In this document: positions 52,079 to 62,294 of the stretch, in pieces
Position numbering within the stretch: the first letter of the stretch is position 1
Layout: each line of letters starts with the position of its first letter
Made by a program: the position numbers and the translations under genes
Source: Salvelinus alpinus
Taxonomy: Eukaryota > Chordata > Actinopteri > Salmoniformes > Salmonidae
Length of the DNA stretch: 64,000 nt
Assembly: GCF_045679555.1 (NCBI RefSeq)
Contig: NC_092087.1
Span: 81,338,901-81,402,900, forward strand
Direction of reading: 5' to 3'
Notes under the pieces: generated by a model
The model's database searches: none
Told to the model about the DNA's origin: nothing
The model's input: only the letters and a program-made list of their open reading frames with translations

Positions 52079-52650
52079 TGTCATGTTTTGTCATTGATTA
52101 TCATGTCTTGTCCCTGTGCTTCCCTTCTATTCGTTTCCCTCTGCTGGTCTTATTAGGTTCTTTCCCTCTTTCTATCCCTCTCTCTCCCCCTCCCTCTCTC
52201 CCTCTCTCGCTCTCTCTCTCTATCGTTCCGTTCCTGCTCCCAGCTGTTCCTCATTCTCCTAACTACCTCATTTAATCTTTCACACCTGTCCCCTATTTTG
52301 CCCTCTGATTAGAGTCCCTATTTCTCCCTCTGTTTTCCGCTTCTGTCCTTGTCGGATCCTTGTTTGATGTTTGCTGTTCTGTGTCCTTGTTCCGCCCTGT
52401 CGTGTTTTTGCCTTCTTCAGATGCTGCGTGTGAGCAGGTGTCTATGTCAGCTACGGCCTGTGCCTTCCCGAAGCGACCTGCAGTCTGTGGTCGCGTCTCC
52501 AGTCGTTCCTCTCTACTGACGAGAGGATTTCAGTTTTCCTGTTTTGGATTTACCTAAGATAATATCCAGGAGTATCTTTTTTGTTTAAGACTGGAATAAA
52601 GACTCTGTTTCTATTAAGTCACTTTTGGGTCCTCATTCACCTGCATAACA
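52079..52650 (+). repeat. 3' LTR of the Gypsy element
   Basis: 572 bases, same as the 5' LTR apart from one base by eye. A G-rich purine tract (GAGTGGGGGGG) lies immediately upstream as the plus-strand primer. Confidence 0.95.
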
Positions 52651-52942
52651 CCAACAGTCTTTAGAATAAAACATGCTCTTCTTTCACAAAACACACAAAC
52701 ATAAACTCAGCAACTCAGCATGTGTAAATATTTGCATGAACATAACAAGATTCATCATCTGAGACATAAACTGAACAAGTTCCACAGACATGTGACTAAC
52801 AGAAATGGAAAAAGGAACAAAGGGGGGGTCAAAATGAACAAAGGGGGGTCAAAATCAAAAGTAACAGTCAGTATCTGATGTGGCCACCAGCTGCATTAAG
52901 TACTGCAGTGCATCTCCTCATGGACTACACCAGATTTGCAAG

Positions 52943-54140
52943 TTATTGCTGAGAGAAGTTACCCCACTCTTCCACCAAGGCACCTGCAAGTTCCCGGACA
53001 TTTCTGGGGGGAATGGCCCTAGCCCTCAACCTCCGATCCATCAGGTCCCAGACATGCTCAATGGGATTGAGATCCGGGCTCTTCGCTGGCCATGGCAGAA
53101 CACTGCCATTCCTGTCTTGCAGGAAATCACGCACAGAACGAGCAGTATGGCTGGTGGCATTGCCATGCTGGAAGGTCATGTCAGGATGAGCCTGCAGGAA
53201 GGGTACCACATTTTTTTTTATTTTTTTATTTCACCTTTATTTAACCAGGTAGGCTAGTTGAGAACAAGTTCTCATTTGCAACTGCGACCTGGCCAAGATA
53301 AAGCATAGCAGTGTGAACAGACAACACAGAGTTAAACATGGAGTAAACAATAAACAAGTCAATAACATGGCAGAAAGAAAGAGAATCTATATACAATGTG
53401 TGCAAAAGGCATGAGGTAGGCAATAAATCGAATAATTACAATTTAGCAGATTAACACTGGAGTGATGAAGGAGGAGGATGTATTCCCTGTAATGCACAGC
53501 GTTGAGATTGCCTGCAATGAGAACAAGCTCAGTCCTATGATGCTGTGACACACCGCCCCAGACCATGACAGACCCTCCACCTCCAAAATGGATCCCGCTC
53601 CAGAGTACAGGCCTCGGTGTAACGCTCATTCCTTCAACGATAAACGGGAATCCGACCATCACCCCTGGTGAGACAAACCCGCGACTCGTCAGAGAAGAGC
53701 ACTTTTTGCCAGTCCTGTCTGGTCCAGCGACGGTGGGTTTGTGCCCATAGGCAACGTTGTTGCCGGTGATGTCTGGTGAGGACCTGCCTTACAACAGGCC
53801 TACAAGCCCTCAGTCCAGCCTCTCTCAGACTATTGCGAACAGTCTGAGCACTGATGGAGAGATTGTGCGTTCTTGGTGTAACTCGGGCGGTTGTTGTTGC
53901 CATCCTGTACATGTCCCGCAGGTGTGATGTTCGGATGTACCGATCCTGTGCAGGTGTTGTTACACGTGGTCTGCCACTGCGAGGACAATCAGCTGTCTGT
54001 CCTGTCGCCCTGTAGCGCTGTCTTAGGTGTCTCACAGTACGGACATTACAATTTATTGCCCTGGCCACATCTGCAGTCCTCATGCCTCCTTGCAGCATGC
54101 CTAAGGCACATTCACGCAGATGAGCAGGGACCCTGGGCAT
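52943..54140 (-). pseudogene. Tc1-like transposase split by an insertion
   Basis: From 54140 downward: MPRVPAHLRECALGMLQGGM with the helix-turn-helix TADVARAINCNVRTVRHLRQ; the linker GRPRVTTPAQDRYIR; LFSDESRV (first catalytic Asp); a frame change near 53640; then SVMVWGGVS. The insertion cuts the frame, and the remainder, 53209 to 52943, has TFQHGNATSHTARS and AKSPDLNPIEHVWD. The NPIE Glu is present, but QHGNA replaces the usual QDNA/QDND block, so the second Asp reads Gly. It is inactive on three counts. Confidence 0.88.
53213..53465 (-). mobile_element. Poly(A)-tailed retroelement 3' fragment inside Tc1
   Basis: Read on the minus strand it ends CTACCTGGTTAAATAAAGGT followed by GAAATAAAAAAATAAAAAAAA at the junction. 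The body includes TTTATCTTGGCCAGGTCGCA, a pattern seen throughout salmonid genomes (recollection). The A-rich end toward 53213 shows insertion by reverse transcription. No clear target duplication was found. Confidence 0.75.
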
Positions 54141-54420
54141 CTTTCTTTTGGTGTTTTTCAGAGTCAGTAGAAAGGCCTCTTTAGTGTCCTAAGTTTTCAT
54201 AACTGTGACCTTAATTGCCTACCGTCTGTAAGCTGTTAGTGTCTTTACGACCGTTCCACAGGTGCATGTTCATTAGTTGTTTATGGTTCATTGAACAAGC
54301 ATGGGAAACAGTGTTTAAACCCTTTACAATGAAGATCTGTGAAGTTATTTGGATTTTTACGAATTATCTTTGAAAAACAGGGTCCTGAAAAAGGGCCGTT
54401 TGTTTTTTTGCTGAGTTTAC

Positions 54421-55499
54421 AAAGATCGAGGGAAGCAAAAATGTTTACTCACCAGCAATTTCCTGAGGAATTTGGAAACTTAATTTAAAAAACCTGCCCC
54501 GTCTGAAAACCACAATGGCTGCTTTGAGCCTCTCAGCTGGAACAATGGTGCTGGCGCACAATGCCACCTGCCAGGAGGAAAATAATCCCTTCTTTCTTCA
54601 TCCCTTCTTCATTATCGGAAATGAAAGTAAGAAGAAGGAGGGACCACACAGGTAAGAGAGTATCGGTACATTACACACACACCACCGCTACAACCCAAAG
54701 GGCAAAACCTGGTCCAATCAACTTTCCTTCCACTTCATTTCAACCAAAAAAATCAAAGTGACGATGTTGAATCAACGTGGAAAACTGATTGGATTTGCAA
54801 TAAATCATCAACGTAGGGAATGTCGCCCAACTTTTATCCTGAATCCAATGACATGGTGAAACTTTTTGTTGATTTCAAGTTGAATTCACATTAGTTGACA
54901 ACTCAACCAAATGTAAATCAAAACTAGACGTTGAACTGACGTCTGTGTCCAGTGTGAAGTTGTTAAAGTTTCACTGATGAATCCATCGGAGGACTGTGTG
55001 GCACAACACGTATACATTAGAAAGTCTGGTTGTATCTCTTGTGATTTTTAGGCCTAGCTTAGGACCCTATTTAGACTTGAGATAAGTTGACTTGACATGG
55101 GCTTAAGTCCAAAAATGCAGACCCATGTTAAGTCTACTAACTCAAGTCTGAATCGGGCCCCTAGTCATGTATCTATATGTATGTTTTCAAGGCCTGACTA
55201 TTGACGACCCAGTGATATATTTGCTGGTCTGACTACTGCAACCTGCCATGTCATCTCCACAGCGTGGCTGACTCACATACCTGAGACATGAGTCCTGCTC
55301 GGAACAGAGCAGAGGGGAGTTCTGTTTCTGTCCATTTATTTGGTTCCCATGGAGACAGACACAGAACAGGATGCCTGAGAAGGACTGGAGAGAGACAGTG
55401 TGGTTTTGGAAAGACTTCTCCACCCAAAGACCACACAAACAGAGCCCTGTACACTGACTAATCTAAATAAATAAAACGAACAGATGGGCCCCTGACAGC
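54421..55499. other. No gene seen; MITE-like segment near 54735-54960
   Basis: ATGTTGAATCAACGTGG near 54764 and GACGTTGAACTGACGTCTGT near 54928 are typical of a short repeat also represented near 38010-38080. The rest shows no coding motif. Confidence 0.5.
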
Positions 55500-57075
55500 G
55501 TATCACACTTCAATATAGCATTACCCTGCTCAGAAACTACAAACTGCATCAATGATTTCCTTTCAAGTACATTCAGCACAAACCTCCCTGACATAGATTT
55601 GTCTGTGAATAAATGTAATGAGATCAATCATAAAGGAGCCACAAAAGCAAATGTATGCAAAAGAAAAAACAGTGCTAATTGGAAACCTCAAAAAGAGAAA
55701 TGGTTTAAGGATATTTTTTGTTGTTGATCTTTATCAAATAGAAAACATCACAAATCACAGGATAGAGACGTAGGGCAACAAAATTGTGACACATTGAAAG
55801 AATATACAAACAAAGCCTCAGATGGAAGCATTTTGAGAACACTCTGAAAGCGATTGAAGACTCCATTGATGGACACCAGTTGTGGGAGAAATGAAATGGT
55901 CTAAATGGACAACAGAGGAATGACCGAAACATGCAAAACATTTGAAAAGATCACTTTGAAAGTATCTATGGAATAATACCATCAGAAGACCTTACTTTAA
56001 ACCCCCAAAAATATGCAAGGAAAACTCAGCTCTAGAACACACAATTAAAAACAACCAGAACCCACTTGACTACCAAGTTACACACGCTGAACTTTCAACA
56101 ACAAAAAGGCATGTAGCCCTGATAGCATCAGGAATGAAATGCTTAAACAGAGTACTCCTGAGTTGCAAGATGCCTTATTCAAACTATTCATCCTGGTTTT
56201 GGAGAGTGGCTGCTTGCCTGATACTTGGAACCAGGGGCTCATAACCCCATATATAAAACAGGTGACAAATTAGACCCTAATAACTACAGGAGAAAATGTG
56301 TCACCAGTAACATGTGGAAACTGTTATACAGACCTTCCTCACACAACATAACGCACGGGTGCGTCAAACGACTCTTAAGGATTAAGTCCAACCTACATCA
56401 ACGAACTAGCAGTGTCGTTGGACCGATCTGCAGCCCCTGGACTCACCCTCAAAGATGAGGTCAGAGTCCTGCTCTATGCAGATTACCTTGTCTTACTGTC
56501 ACCAACAGAGCAAGGTTTACAGGAACAACTTAACATTATTTGGGAATACAGCAACAACTGGGCAATCAACATGTATTTTCAGAAAACCAAAGTTGTGATT
56601 TTCCAGAAAAAGGCCAGGAATCAGAGCAGCAGAAACACCTTCATGGTTAAACACACCATGGTTGAACGTGCTCAATGGTACAACTACCTGGGACTAACAA
56701 TCAGAGCCTCTGGTGGATTTGTTCTGGCAGTGAAAACACTAAAAGAAAAAGCCTGCAAAGCATTTTATCACAAATAATTATTGCTATCCAAATCCGGTGC
56801 TAAATATTCAACAGTGTAATTTGACCAATTGTACCATATGGAAGAGTGGTTTGGGGTCCAACCTGTAATCACGATTATAAGCATTGAGAGAAAAACCCAG
56901 TAGAAGATCTACATACAGAATTCTGCAGAATTATCTAAATATCCAAAAGAAAGTACTAAATAATGCAGAGCGAAACTCTGAAGATTCCCTGTAATTGTAA
57001 AGGACACTCACATTTAGTCACCATTTGAAATTCAGCCCCAAAACATTCTTGCAATTCAAAGCACTGGACAACCAA
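55500..57075 (+). mobile_element. Decayed LINE, ORF2 part
   Basis: A broken copy that retains reverse-transcriptase coding pieces at 56130-56777 and later ORF2-like sequence at 56780-57070 (for example MEEWFGVQPV and IQNSAELSKY). Residue patterns are consistent with the same general LINE type as at 1-3630, but the two do not overlap, so this cannot be shown here. It ends at the 77-bp satellite. Confidence 0.7.
56130..56777 (+). pseudogene. Reverse transcriptase fragment of a LINE
   Basis: Early part: NEMLKQSTPELQDALFKLFI and GLITPIYKTGDKLDPNNYR, the conserved start of the RT domain. After a deletion and frame change: VRVLLYADYLVLLSPTEQGL, where the YADD catalytic motif reads YADY, then NWAINMYFQKTKVVIFQKKA and YNYLGLTIRASGGF. 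Loss of the second catalytic Asp plus the frameshift make it inactive. The final 121 codons (56412-56777) are still open. Confidence 0.82.
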
Positions 57076-57083
57076 GAGGAAAT

Positions 57084-57860
57084 GTATTTACTAATGACAT
57101 AAAGCTGGGAATTATTTAACTGTAGTTCATTATCCTCATTGCATTATACTGTACTATACTGTATTTACTAATGACATAAAGCTGGGGATTATTTAACTGT
57201 AGTTCATTATCCTCATTGCATTGTACTGTACTATACTGTATTTAATAATGACATAAAGCTGGGGATTATTTAACTGTAGTTCATTATCCTCATTGCATTG
57301 TACTGTACTATACTGTATTTACTAATGACATAAAGCTGGGGATTATTTAACTGTAGTTCATTATCCTCATTGCATTATACTGTACTATACTGTATTTACT
57401 AATGACATAAAGCTGGGAATTATTTAACTGTAGTTCATTATCCTCATTGCATTATACTGTACTATACTGTATTTACTAATGACATAAAGCTGGGAATTAT
57501 TTAACTGTAGTTCATTATCCTCATTGCATTATACTGTACTATACTGTATTTACTAATGACATAAAGCTGGGGATTATTTAACTGTAGTTCATTATCCTCA
57601 TTGCATTATACTGTACTATACTGTATTTACTAATGACATAAAGCTGGGGATTATTTAACTGTAGTTCATTATCCTCATTGCATTATACTGTACTATACTG
57701 TATTTACTAATGACATAAAGCTGGGGATTATTTAACTGTAGTTCATTATCCTCATTGCATTATACTGTCCTATACTGTATTTACTAATGACATAAAGCTG
57801 GGAATTATTTAACTGTAGTTCATTATCCTCATTTTATTATACTGTACTATACTGTATTTA
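57084..57860. repeat. 77-bp satellite, 10 units
   Basis: Exactly ten 77-bp units starting GTATTTACTAATGACATAAA and containing TAACTGTAGTTCATTATCC and TGTACTATACT. Copies differ at one or two bases. It begins at the decayed end of the LINE. Confidence 0.96.
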
Positions 57861-58136
57861 CTGAAATGCTGGACCACTATACTGCTTTGGCAATATCTAC
57901 AAATAGTATTTCATGACAATTAAGCAATCAGAGAGAGAGAAAGGCAGAGGGAGAGAGAGAAAGAGAGAGAGCAAAAGAGGGAGAGTGAGGGAGAGAGAGT
58001 GAGGGAGGGAGGGAGAGGGGGAAAGAGAGAGGGAGAGAAAGAGAGAGAGAGAGAGAGAGCAAAAGAGGGAGAGTGAGGGAGAGAGTGAGGGAGGGAGAGA
58101 GAGGGGGAAAGAGAGAGGGAGCAAAAGAGGGAGAGT
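57861..58136. repeat. Purine-rich GA tract up to the gap
   Basis: Imperfect (GA)n and GAGGGAGAG repeats with two related blocks containing AGCAAAAGAGGGAGAGTGAG (57970 and 58056). It runs straight into the assembly gap. Confidence 0.85.
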
Positions 58137-58236
58137 NNNNNNNNNNNNNNNNNNNNNNNNNNNNNNNNNNNNNNNNNNNNNNNNNNNNNNNNNNNNNNNN
58201 NNNNNNNNNNNNNNNNNNNNNNNNNNNNNNNNNNNN
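58137..58236. other. Assembly gap (100 N)
   Basis: Exactly 100 N next to low-complexity GA sequence and 266 bases upstream of the first visible hmox2 exon. Missing hmox2 exon sequence could lie here; the gap size is nominal. Confidence 0.99.
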
Positions 58237-58502
58237 GCTGACCCAAACCGCACTGTGCTGGTAGTGCACAGTTACCGTAACTATGGTGGACGCGTAACCA
58301 GGCCAACCCAGTACAGCTCAGCTCGGCTTGGTTTGGCCTTATAGTGTGAATCAGTCATCGGTTTCTTCCTTCTAGGGAGTGTATTTCTATTCAATCTGCT
58401 TCTGTTTCTGCTTCTGCTTCTGCTTCTGCTTGCTCTTTGGGGTCTAGGCTGGGTAACTGATTTGATTGATTGATTAAGTGAATGATCGATTGATTGAACC
58501 AG

Positions 58503-58637
58503 GTCACCTGCTCCCCGGGCACCCAGCCATATGTAGACCGCATCCACGAAGTGGGACGTGAAGACCCGGTCCTGCTGGTGGCCCACTCCTACACCCGCTA
58601 CATGGGTGACCTCTCTGGGGGTCAGATCCTTAAGAAG
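58503..58637 (+). CDS. hmox2: hmox2 exon with the heme oxygenase signature
   Basis: 45 codons, phase 0 at both ends, from [18 protein letters not shown] to [11 protein letters not shown]. The donor AAG|GTACAT is good. The acceptor CCAG|GTC has almost no pyrimidine tract (the sequence before it is GATTGATTGAA), so the left boundary is less certain. Confidence 0.88.
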
Positions 58638-60372
58638 GTACATAAAAGGGTTTATTTCACACTTATATCGATACAACTGCCACAATGATGCACTTTGGTA
58701 GTTTACAACACAGAAACTGAATTGTAGTCCACAATAACATTTATATGACATTGTATTAGCTATGAGAGAAGGTTTATACTCAACAAAAAGTGATTTCAGT
58801 TCATCTTTAAAATAATAAAAACATTTTAACAAACATATCAGTGTCAGCATTTTCTAATTGATTCTAATTAATTTACTAAAATGAATCCTATTCTAATGAA
58901 GGTGGCACAGCGGGCGCTGAAGCTGCCCTCTAGTGGCGAGGGGCTGCACTTCTACCAGTTTGAGGGTATCCACAGCACCAAGGCCTTTAAACAGTTGTAC
59001 AGGAGCAGGATGAACGAGCTGGAGATGGACCAGGAGACCAAGGAGAGGATCATAGCCGAGTCTAACCTGGCCTTCAAGTTCAACATGGAGGTAAGATATT
59101 ATTGATCAGGGTGGTTTTCATTAACCTCGTTCGACCATCCTGATCTCGCTAGCTTACATTCGGTTTCGCTCCACGCGGTTTATTCAGGATGGTGGATCAG
59201 GCTGTGATTTCATGATGCTAGTAGTGATCTACCACATGTAGTACTGACATATGATAGGTATCCTAACAGCTGTCTTGTGGTTAGCATAACAGCTGTCTTG
59301 TGATTAGCATAACAGCTGTCTTGTGGTTAGCATAACAGCTGTCTTGTGGTTAGCATAACAGCTGTCTTGTGGTTAGCATAACAGCTGTTTTGTGGTTAGC
59401 ATAACAGCTGTCTTGTGGTTAGCATAACAGCTGTCTTGTGGTTAGTGTAACAGCTGTCTTGTGGTTAGCGTAACAGCTGTCTTGTGGTTAGCGTAACAGC
59501 TGTCTTGTGGTTAGCATAACAGCTGTCTTGTGGTTAGCGTAACAGCTGTTTTGTGGTTAGCATAACAGCTGTCTTGTGGTTAGCATAACAGCTGTCTTGT
59601 GGTTAGCGTAACAGCTGTCTTGTGGTTAGCATAACAGCTGTCTTGTGGTTAGCGTAACAGCTGTCTTGTGGTTAGCGTAACAGGTGTCTTGTGGTTAGCG
59701 TAACAGCTGTTTTGAGCTTGAAGAACACTGATATGAAGGCATAACACTTGATAAGTGTAATATAAATGATGTAAAAGGGTTTGGGAATATGGTTTGGCCT
59801 TTTAAACATCATACTCATTAAATGTTTGTAGGATTTTGTTGTAAGATGCTGATTTAATGCTGTTGGATACTTTCCTGTCCCCAGGTGTTCACAGAGCTGG
59901 AGGAGGCAGGGAAGAGCATCAAGGAGGAGGTGTTGGACGCAGGGTTCCCAGGACATGGCCATGGGGACATGGACGGAGACATTAACAAGTGCCCTTACTA
60001 CTCTGCCAAAATGGGTAAGCTGCCTGCCTGAACTTCTCACACTTTAACATCTCCTTTTTCTGTGTTTGGCATCAATTAGACATGTCAAGTCATATGACAA
60101 CACATTTGGTACTAACAGTAGTAACAGAATGAGGTCACAATGCAATCTTTCACTCAAGATAGTTTCTAGAAATTAGAACATGAATAACTGAATTATTATC
60201 CTTCTCTTTCTTCTCTTCCTCCTCTTCCTCCTCTCTCTCTCTAGTGGCCAGTGGCAACACTAACTTTGCCTGTCAGTTAGCCATGATGCTGCTGAGACAT
60301 CCTGTTGGTCAGATGGTTCTGGCCAGCTGGGCGGCTGCTGTCGCCGGATTGGCTGCCTGGTACCTCATGTGA
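58503..60372 (+). CDS. hmox2: Heme oxygenase 2, 3' half of the gene (4 exons visible)
   Basis: The enzyme breaks heme to biliverdin, CO and iron at the ER membrane, using electrons from cytochrome P450 reductase. The visible exons encode about 193 residues: the distal half of the catalytic domain, a hydrophilic tail and a C-terminal membrane anchor. [11 protein letters not shown] fits the family signature and GDLSGG is the flexible distal-helix glycine segment with the catalytic Asp. A KCPYY heme-regulatory (CysPro) motif in the tail is characteristic of HMOX2 and absent from HMOX1, hence the name. Vertebrate HMOX2 is about 310 residues, so the N-terminal part with the proximal His is missing. 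Exon joins keep frame: 58503-58637, 58902-59090, 59885-60014, 60245-60372, ending TGA. Confidence 0.9.
58902..59090 (+). CDS. hmox2: hmox2 exon, distal catalytic domain
   Basis: 63 codons in phase 0, [14 protein letters not shown] to LAFKFNME, including [15 protein letters not shown]. Donor GAG|GTAAGA is strong; acceptor GAAG|GTG is preceded by a T/A-rich stretch. Mammalian genes, as I recall, have this region fused to the previous exon, so the intron at LKK|VAQ may be a fish feature. Confidence 0.92.
59262..59713. repeat. 23-bp minisatellite in a hmox2 intron
   Basis: About 20 units of TAACAGCTGTCTTGTGGTTAG plus C and A/G variants. Nearly every unit contains CAGCTG, an E-box palindrome. It lies in the 794-base intron between the second and third visible exons. 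Confidence 0.96.
59885..60014 (+). CDS. hmox2: hmox2 exon with the CysPro motif
   Basis: It encodes [20 protein letters not shown], a His/Gly/Asp-rich linker, then [10 protein letters not shown]. The CysPro codons are at 59990-59995. It ends in phase 1; the donor ATGG|GTAAGC and the acceptor TGTCCCCAG are both good. Confidence 0.93.
60245..60372 (+). CDS. hmox2: hmox2 last coding exon with the membrane anchor
   Basis: Entered in phase 1 after CTCTCTCTAG. It encodes [20 protein letters not shown] and a hydrophobic anchor, [20 protein letters not shown], ending LM and TGA at 60370-60372. The Cys at 60271-60273 aligns with the last CysPro motif of mammalian HMOX2 but is followed by Gln. Confidence 0.94.
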
Positions 60373-60785
60373 TCTGTCACGGACTGATTCAGCCAATCAT
60401 ATGTTTAAAGGGCGGAAGACTCAACAAGGAAATGATGGACTTCTGGAGGAGGATGGCTAAGCTTTGTCCAGACTAATGAACTTGTTCCCTCCCTCAATCC
60501 TTTTCATTCTTTATTTCTCTCACTCCCTTCGTTGCTGTGTTGATACCAGCTGGTTGTTGTAGTAATGATGTTACTGTAATGTTGTAGGGTATGAACCCGT
60601 CTTTAATTAATCTTTTCACTGCCTACATGCAGATGATCTCCTTAGTAATGTCCTCTTCAGTACTTATCACCTGCACTATTCTGCTTATCAACACTGAATA
60701 GTTACATTGTTCAACTTTCATTTATGGCTGTAAGTGTGTATTGAAACTATACTGTACTTGCAGTACAGTGTATTTTAGGCATATA
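60373..60785 (+). other. hmox2: Likely hmox2 3' UTR
   Basis: Non-coding sequence after the stop up to the Tc1 insertion. No AATAAA was found here, so the transcript may use a variant signal or read on into the element. Confidence 0.5.
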
Positions 60786-61169
60786 CAGTTGAAGTCGGAG
60801 GTTTACATACACTTAGGTTGGAGTCATTAACATTTGTTTTTCAGCCACTCCACAAATTTCTTGTTAACAAACTATAGTTGTGGCAAGTCGGTTAGGACAT
60901 CTACTTTGTGCATGACACAAGTAATTTTCCCAGCAATTGTTCACAGACAGATTATTTCACTTATAATTCACTGTATCACAATTCCAGTGGGTCAGAAGTT
61001 TACATACACTAAGTTGACTGTTTAAACACCTTGGAAAATTCCAGAAAATAATTCCATGGATTTAGAAGCTTCTAATAGGCTAATTGACATAATTTGAGTC
61101 AATTGGAGGTGTACCTGTGGATGTATTTCAAGGCCAACCTTCAAACTAAGTGCCTCTTTGCTTGACATC

Positions 61170-62294
61170 ATGGGAAAATCAAAAGAAATCCGCCAAGACC
61201 TCAGAAAACCAATTGTAGACCTCCACAAGTCTGGTTCATCCTTGGGAGCAATTTCCAAACGCCTGAAGGTATCACGTTCATCTGTACAAACAATAGTATG
61301 CAAGTACAAACACCATGGGACCACGCAGCCGTCATATCGCTCAGGAAGGGGACGCGTTCTGTCTCCTAGAGATGAATGCTATATGCTCTCGCTATACACC
61401 AAGTCACTTGGCTCTGTCATATCCTCACATGGTCTCTCCTATCATTGCTATGCAGACGACACACAATTAATCTTCTGCTTTCCCCCTTCTGATAACCAGG
61501 TGGCGAATCGCATCTCTGCATGTCTGGCAGACATATCAGTGTGGATGACGGATCACCACCTCAAGCTGAACCTCGGCAAGACGGAGCTGCTCTTCCTCCC
61601 GGGGAAGGACTGCCCGTTCCATGATCTCGCCATCACGGTTGACAACTCCATTGTGTCCTCCTCCCAGAGCGCTAAGAACCTTGGCGTGATCCTGGACAAC
61701 ACCCTGTCGTTCTCAACTAACATCAAGGCGGTGACCCGTTCCTGTAGGTTCATGCTCTACAACATTCGCAGAGTACGACCCTGCCTCACACAGGAAGCGG
61801 CGCAGGTCCTAATCCAGGCACTTGTCATCTCCCGTCTGGATTACTGCAACTCGCTGTTGGCTGGGCTCCCTGCCTGTGCCATTAAACCCCTACAACTCAT
61901 CCAGAACGCCGCAGCCCGTCTGGTGTTCAACCTTCCCAAGTTCTCTCACGTCACCCCGCTCCTCCGCTCTCTCCACTGGCTTCCAGTTGAAGCTCGCATC
62001 CGCTACAAGACCATGGTGCTTGCCTACGGAGCTGCGAGGGGAACGGCACCTCCGTACCTTCAGGCTCTGATCAGGCCCTACACCCAAACAAGGGCACTGC
62101 GTTCATCCACCTCTGGCCTGCTCGCCTCCCTACCTCTGAGGAAGTACAGTTCCCGCTCAGCCCAGTCAAAACTGTTCGCTGCTCTGGCACCCCAATGGTG
62201 GAACAAACTCCCTCACGACGCCAGGTCAGCGGAGTCAATCACCACCTTCCGGAGACACCTGAAACCCCACCTCTTTAAGGAATACCTAGGATAG
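61170..62294 (+). CDS. Chimeric frame: Tc1 DNA-binding domain fused to L2 reverse transcriptase
   Basis: ATG 61170 is the transposase start ([18 protein letters not shown]). Residues 1-69 carry the first paired-like helix-turn-helix ([20 protein letters not shown]) and reach the linker [11 protein letters not shown]. Residues 70-374 come from the inserted L2 LINE: YADD at 94-97, then [51 protein letters not shown] and the natural L2 end FKEYLG. There are no stops across 374 codons. RT fingers and palm N-terminal to YADD are missing, so reverse transcription is unlikely. Whether it is transcribed is unknown. It may simply be a young insertion that happened to fall in frame. Confidence 0.75.
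   Translation: MGKSKEIRQDLRKPIVDLHKSGSSLGAISKRLKVSRSSVQTIVCKYKHHGTTQPSYRSGRGRVLSPRDECYMLSLYTKSLGSVISSHGLSYHCYADDTQLIFCFPPSDNQVANRISACLADISVWMTDHHLKLNLGKTELLFLPGKDCPFHDLAITVDNSIVSSSQSAKNLGVILDNTLSFSTNIKAVTRSCRFMLYNIRRVRPCLTQEAAQVLIQALVISRLDYCNSLLAGLPACAIKPLQLIQNAAARLVFNLPKFSHVTPLLRSLHWLPVEARIRYKTMVLAYGAARGTAPPYLQALIRPYTQTRALRSSTSGLLASLPLRKYSSRSAQSKLFAALAPQWWNKLPHDARSAESITTFRRHLKPHLFKEYLG

Larger units (their letters stand above)
47235..52650 (+). mobile_element. Complete chromodomain Gypsy (Tf1/sushi-type) LTR retrotransposon
   Basis: A 5416-bp element bounded by two 572-bp LTRs that I find different at one base (G at 47777 versus A at 52621). CCAAC lies at both outer edges as the 5-bp target duplication. 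Order: LTR, primer-binding region, gag, pol (protease, reverse transcriptase, RNase H, integrase), chromodomain segment, purine tract at about 52065-52075, LTR. There is no env. LTR near-identity indicates a very recent insertion. The reading frame is broken at a C13 run near the end of pol, so this copy may not be autonomous. Confidence 0.95.
52702..54420 (-). mobile_element. Tc1-like DNA transposon interrupted by a retroelement fragment
   Basis: The left end TAAACTCAGCA (52702) and right end TGCTGAGTTTA (54409-54419) form short inverted repeats. The transposase is on the minus strand and is split by a non-homologous block at about 53213-53465. The left end looks altered, since inverted similarity is lost after 11 bases. 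Confidence 0.85.

Noticed and set aside
58494..58502. Extending the first visible hmox2 exon leftward
   Set aside because: The upstream frame soon meets stops and shows no heme oxygenase similarity, so the boundary is placed at the AG before GTCACC.
61022..61324. 100-codon minus-strand frame
   Set aside because: Antisense to the Tc1 transposase start; no motif.
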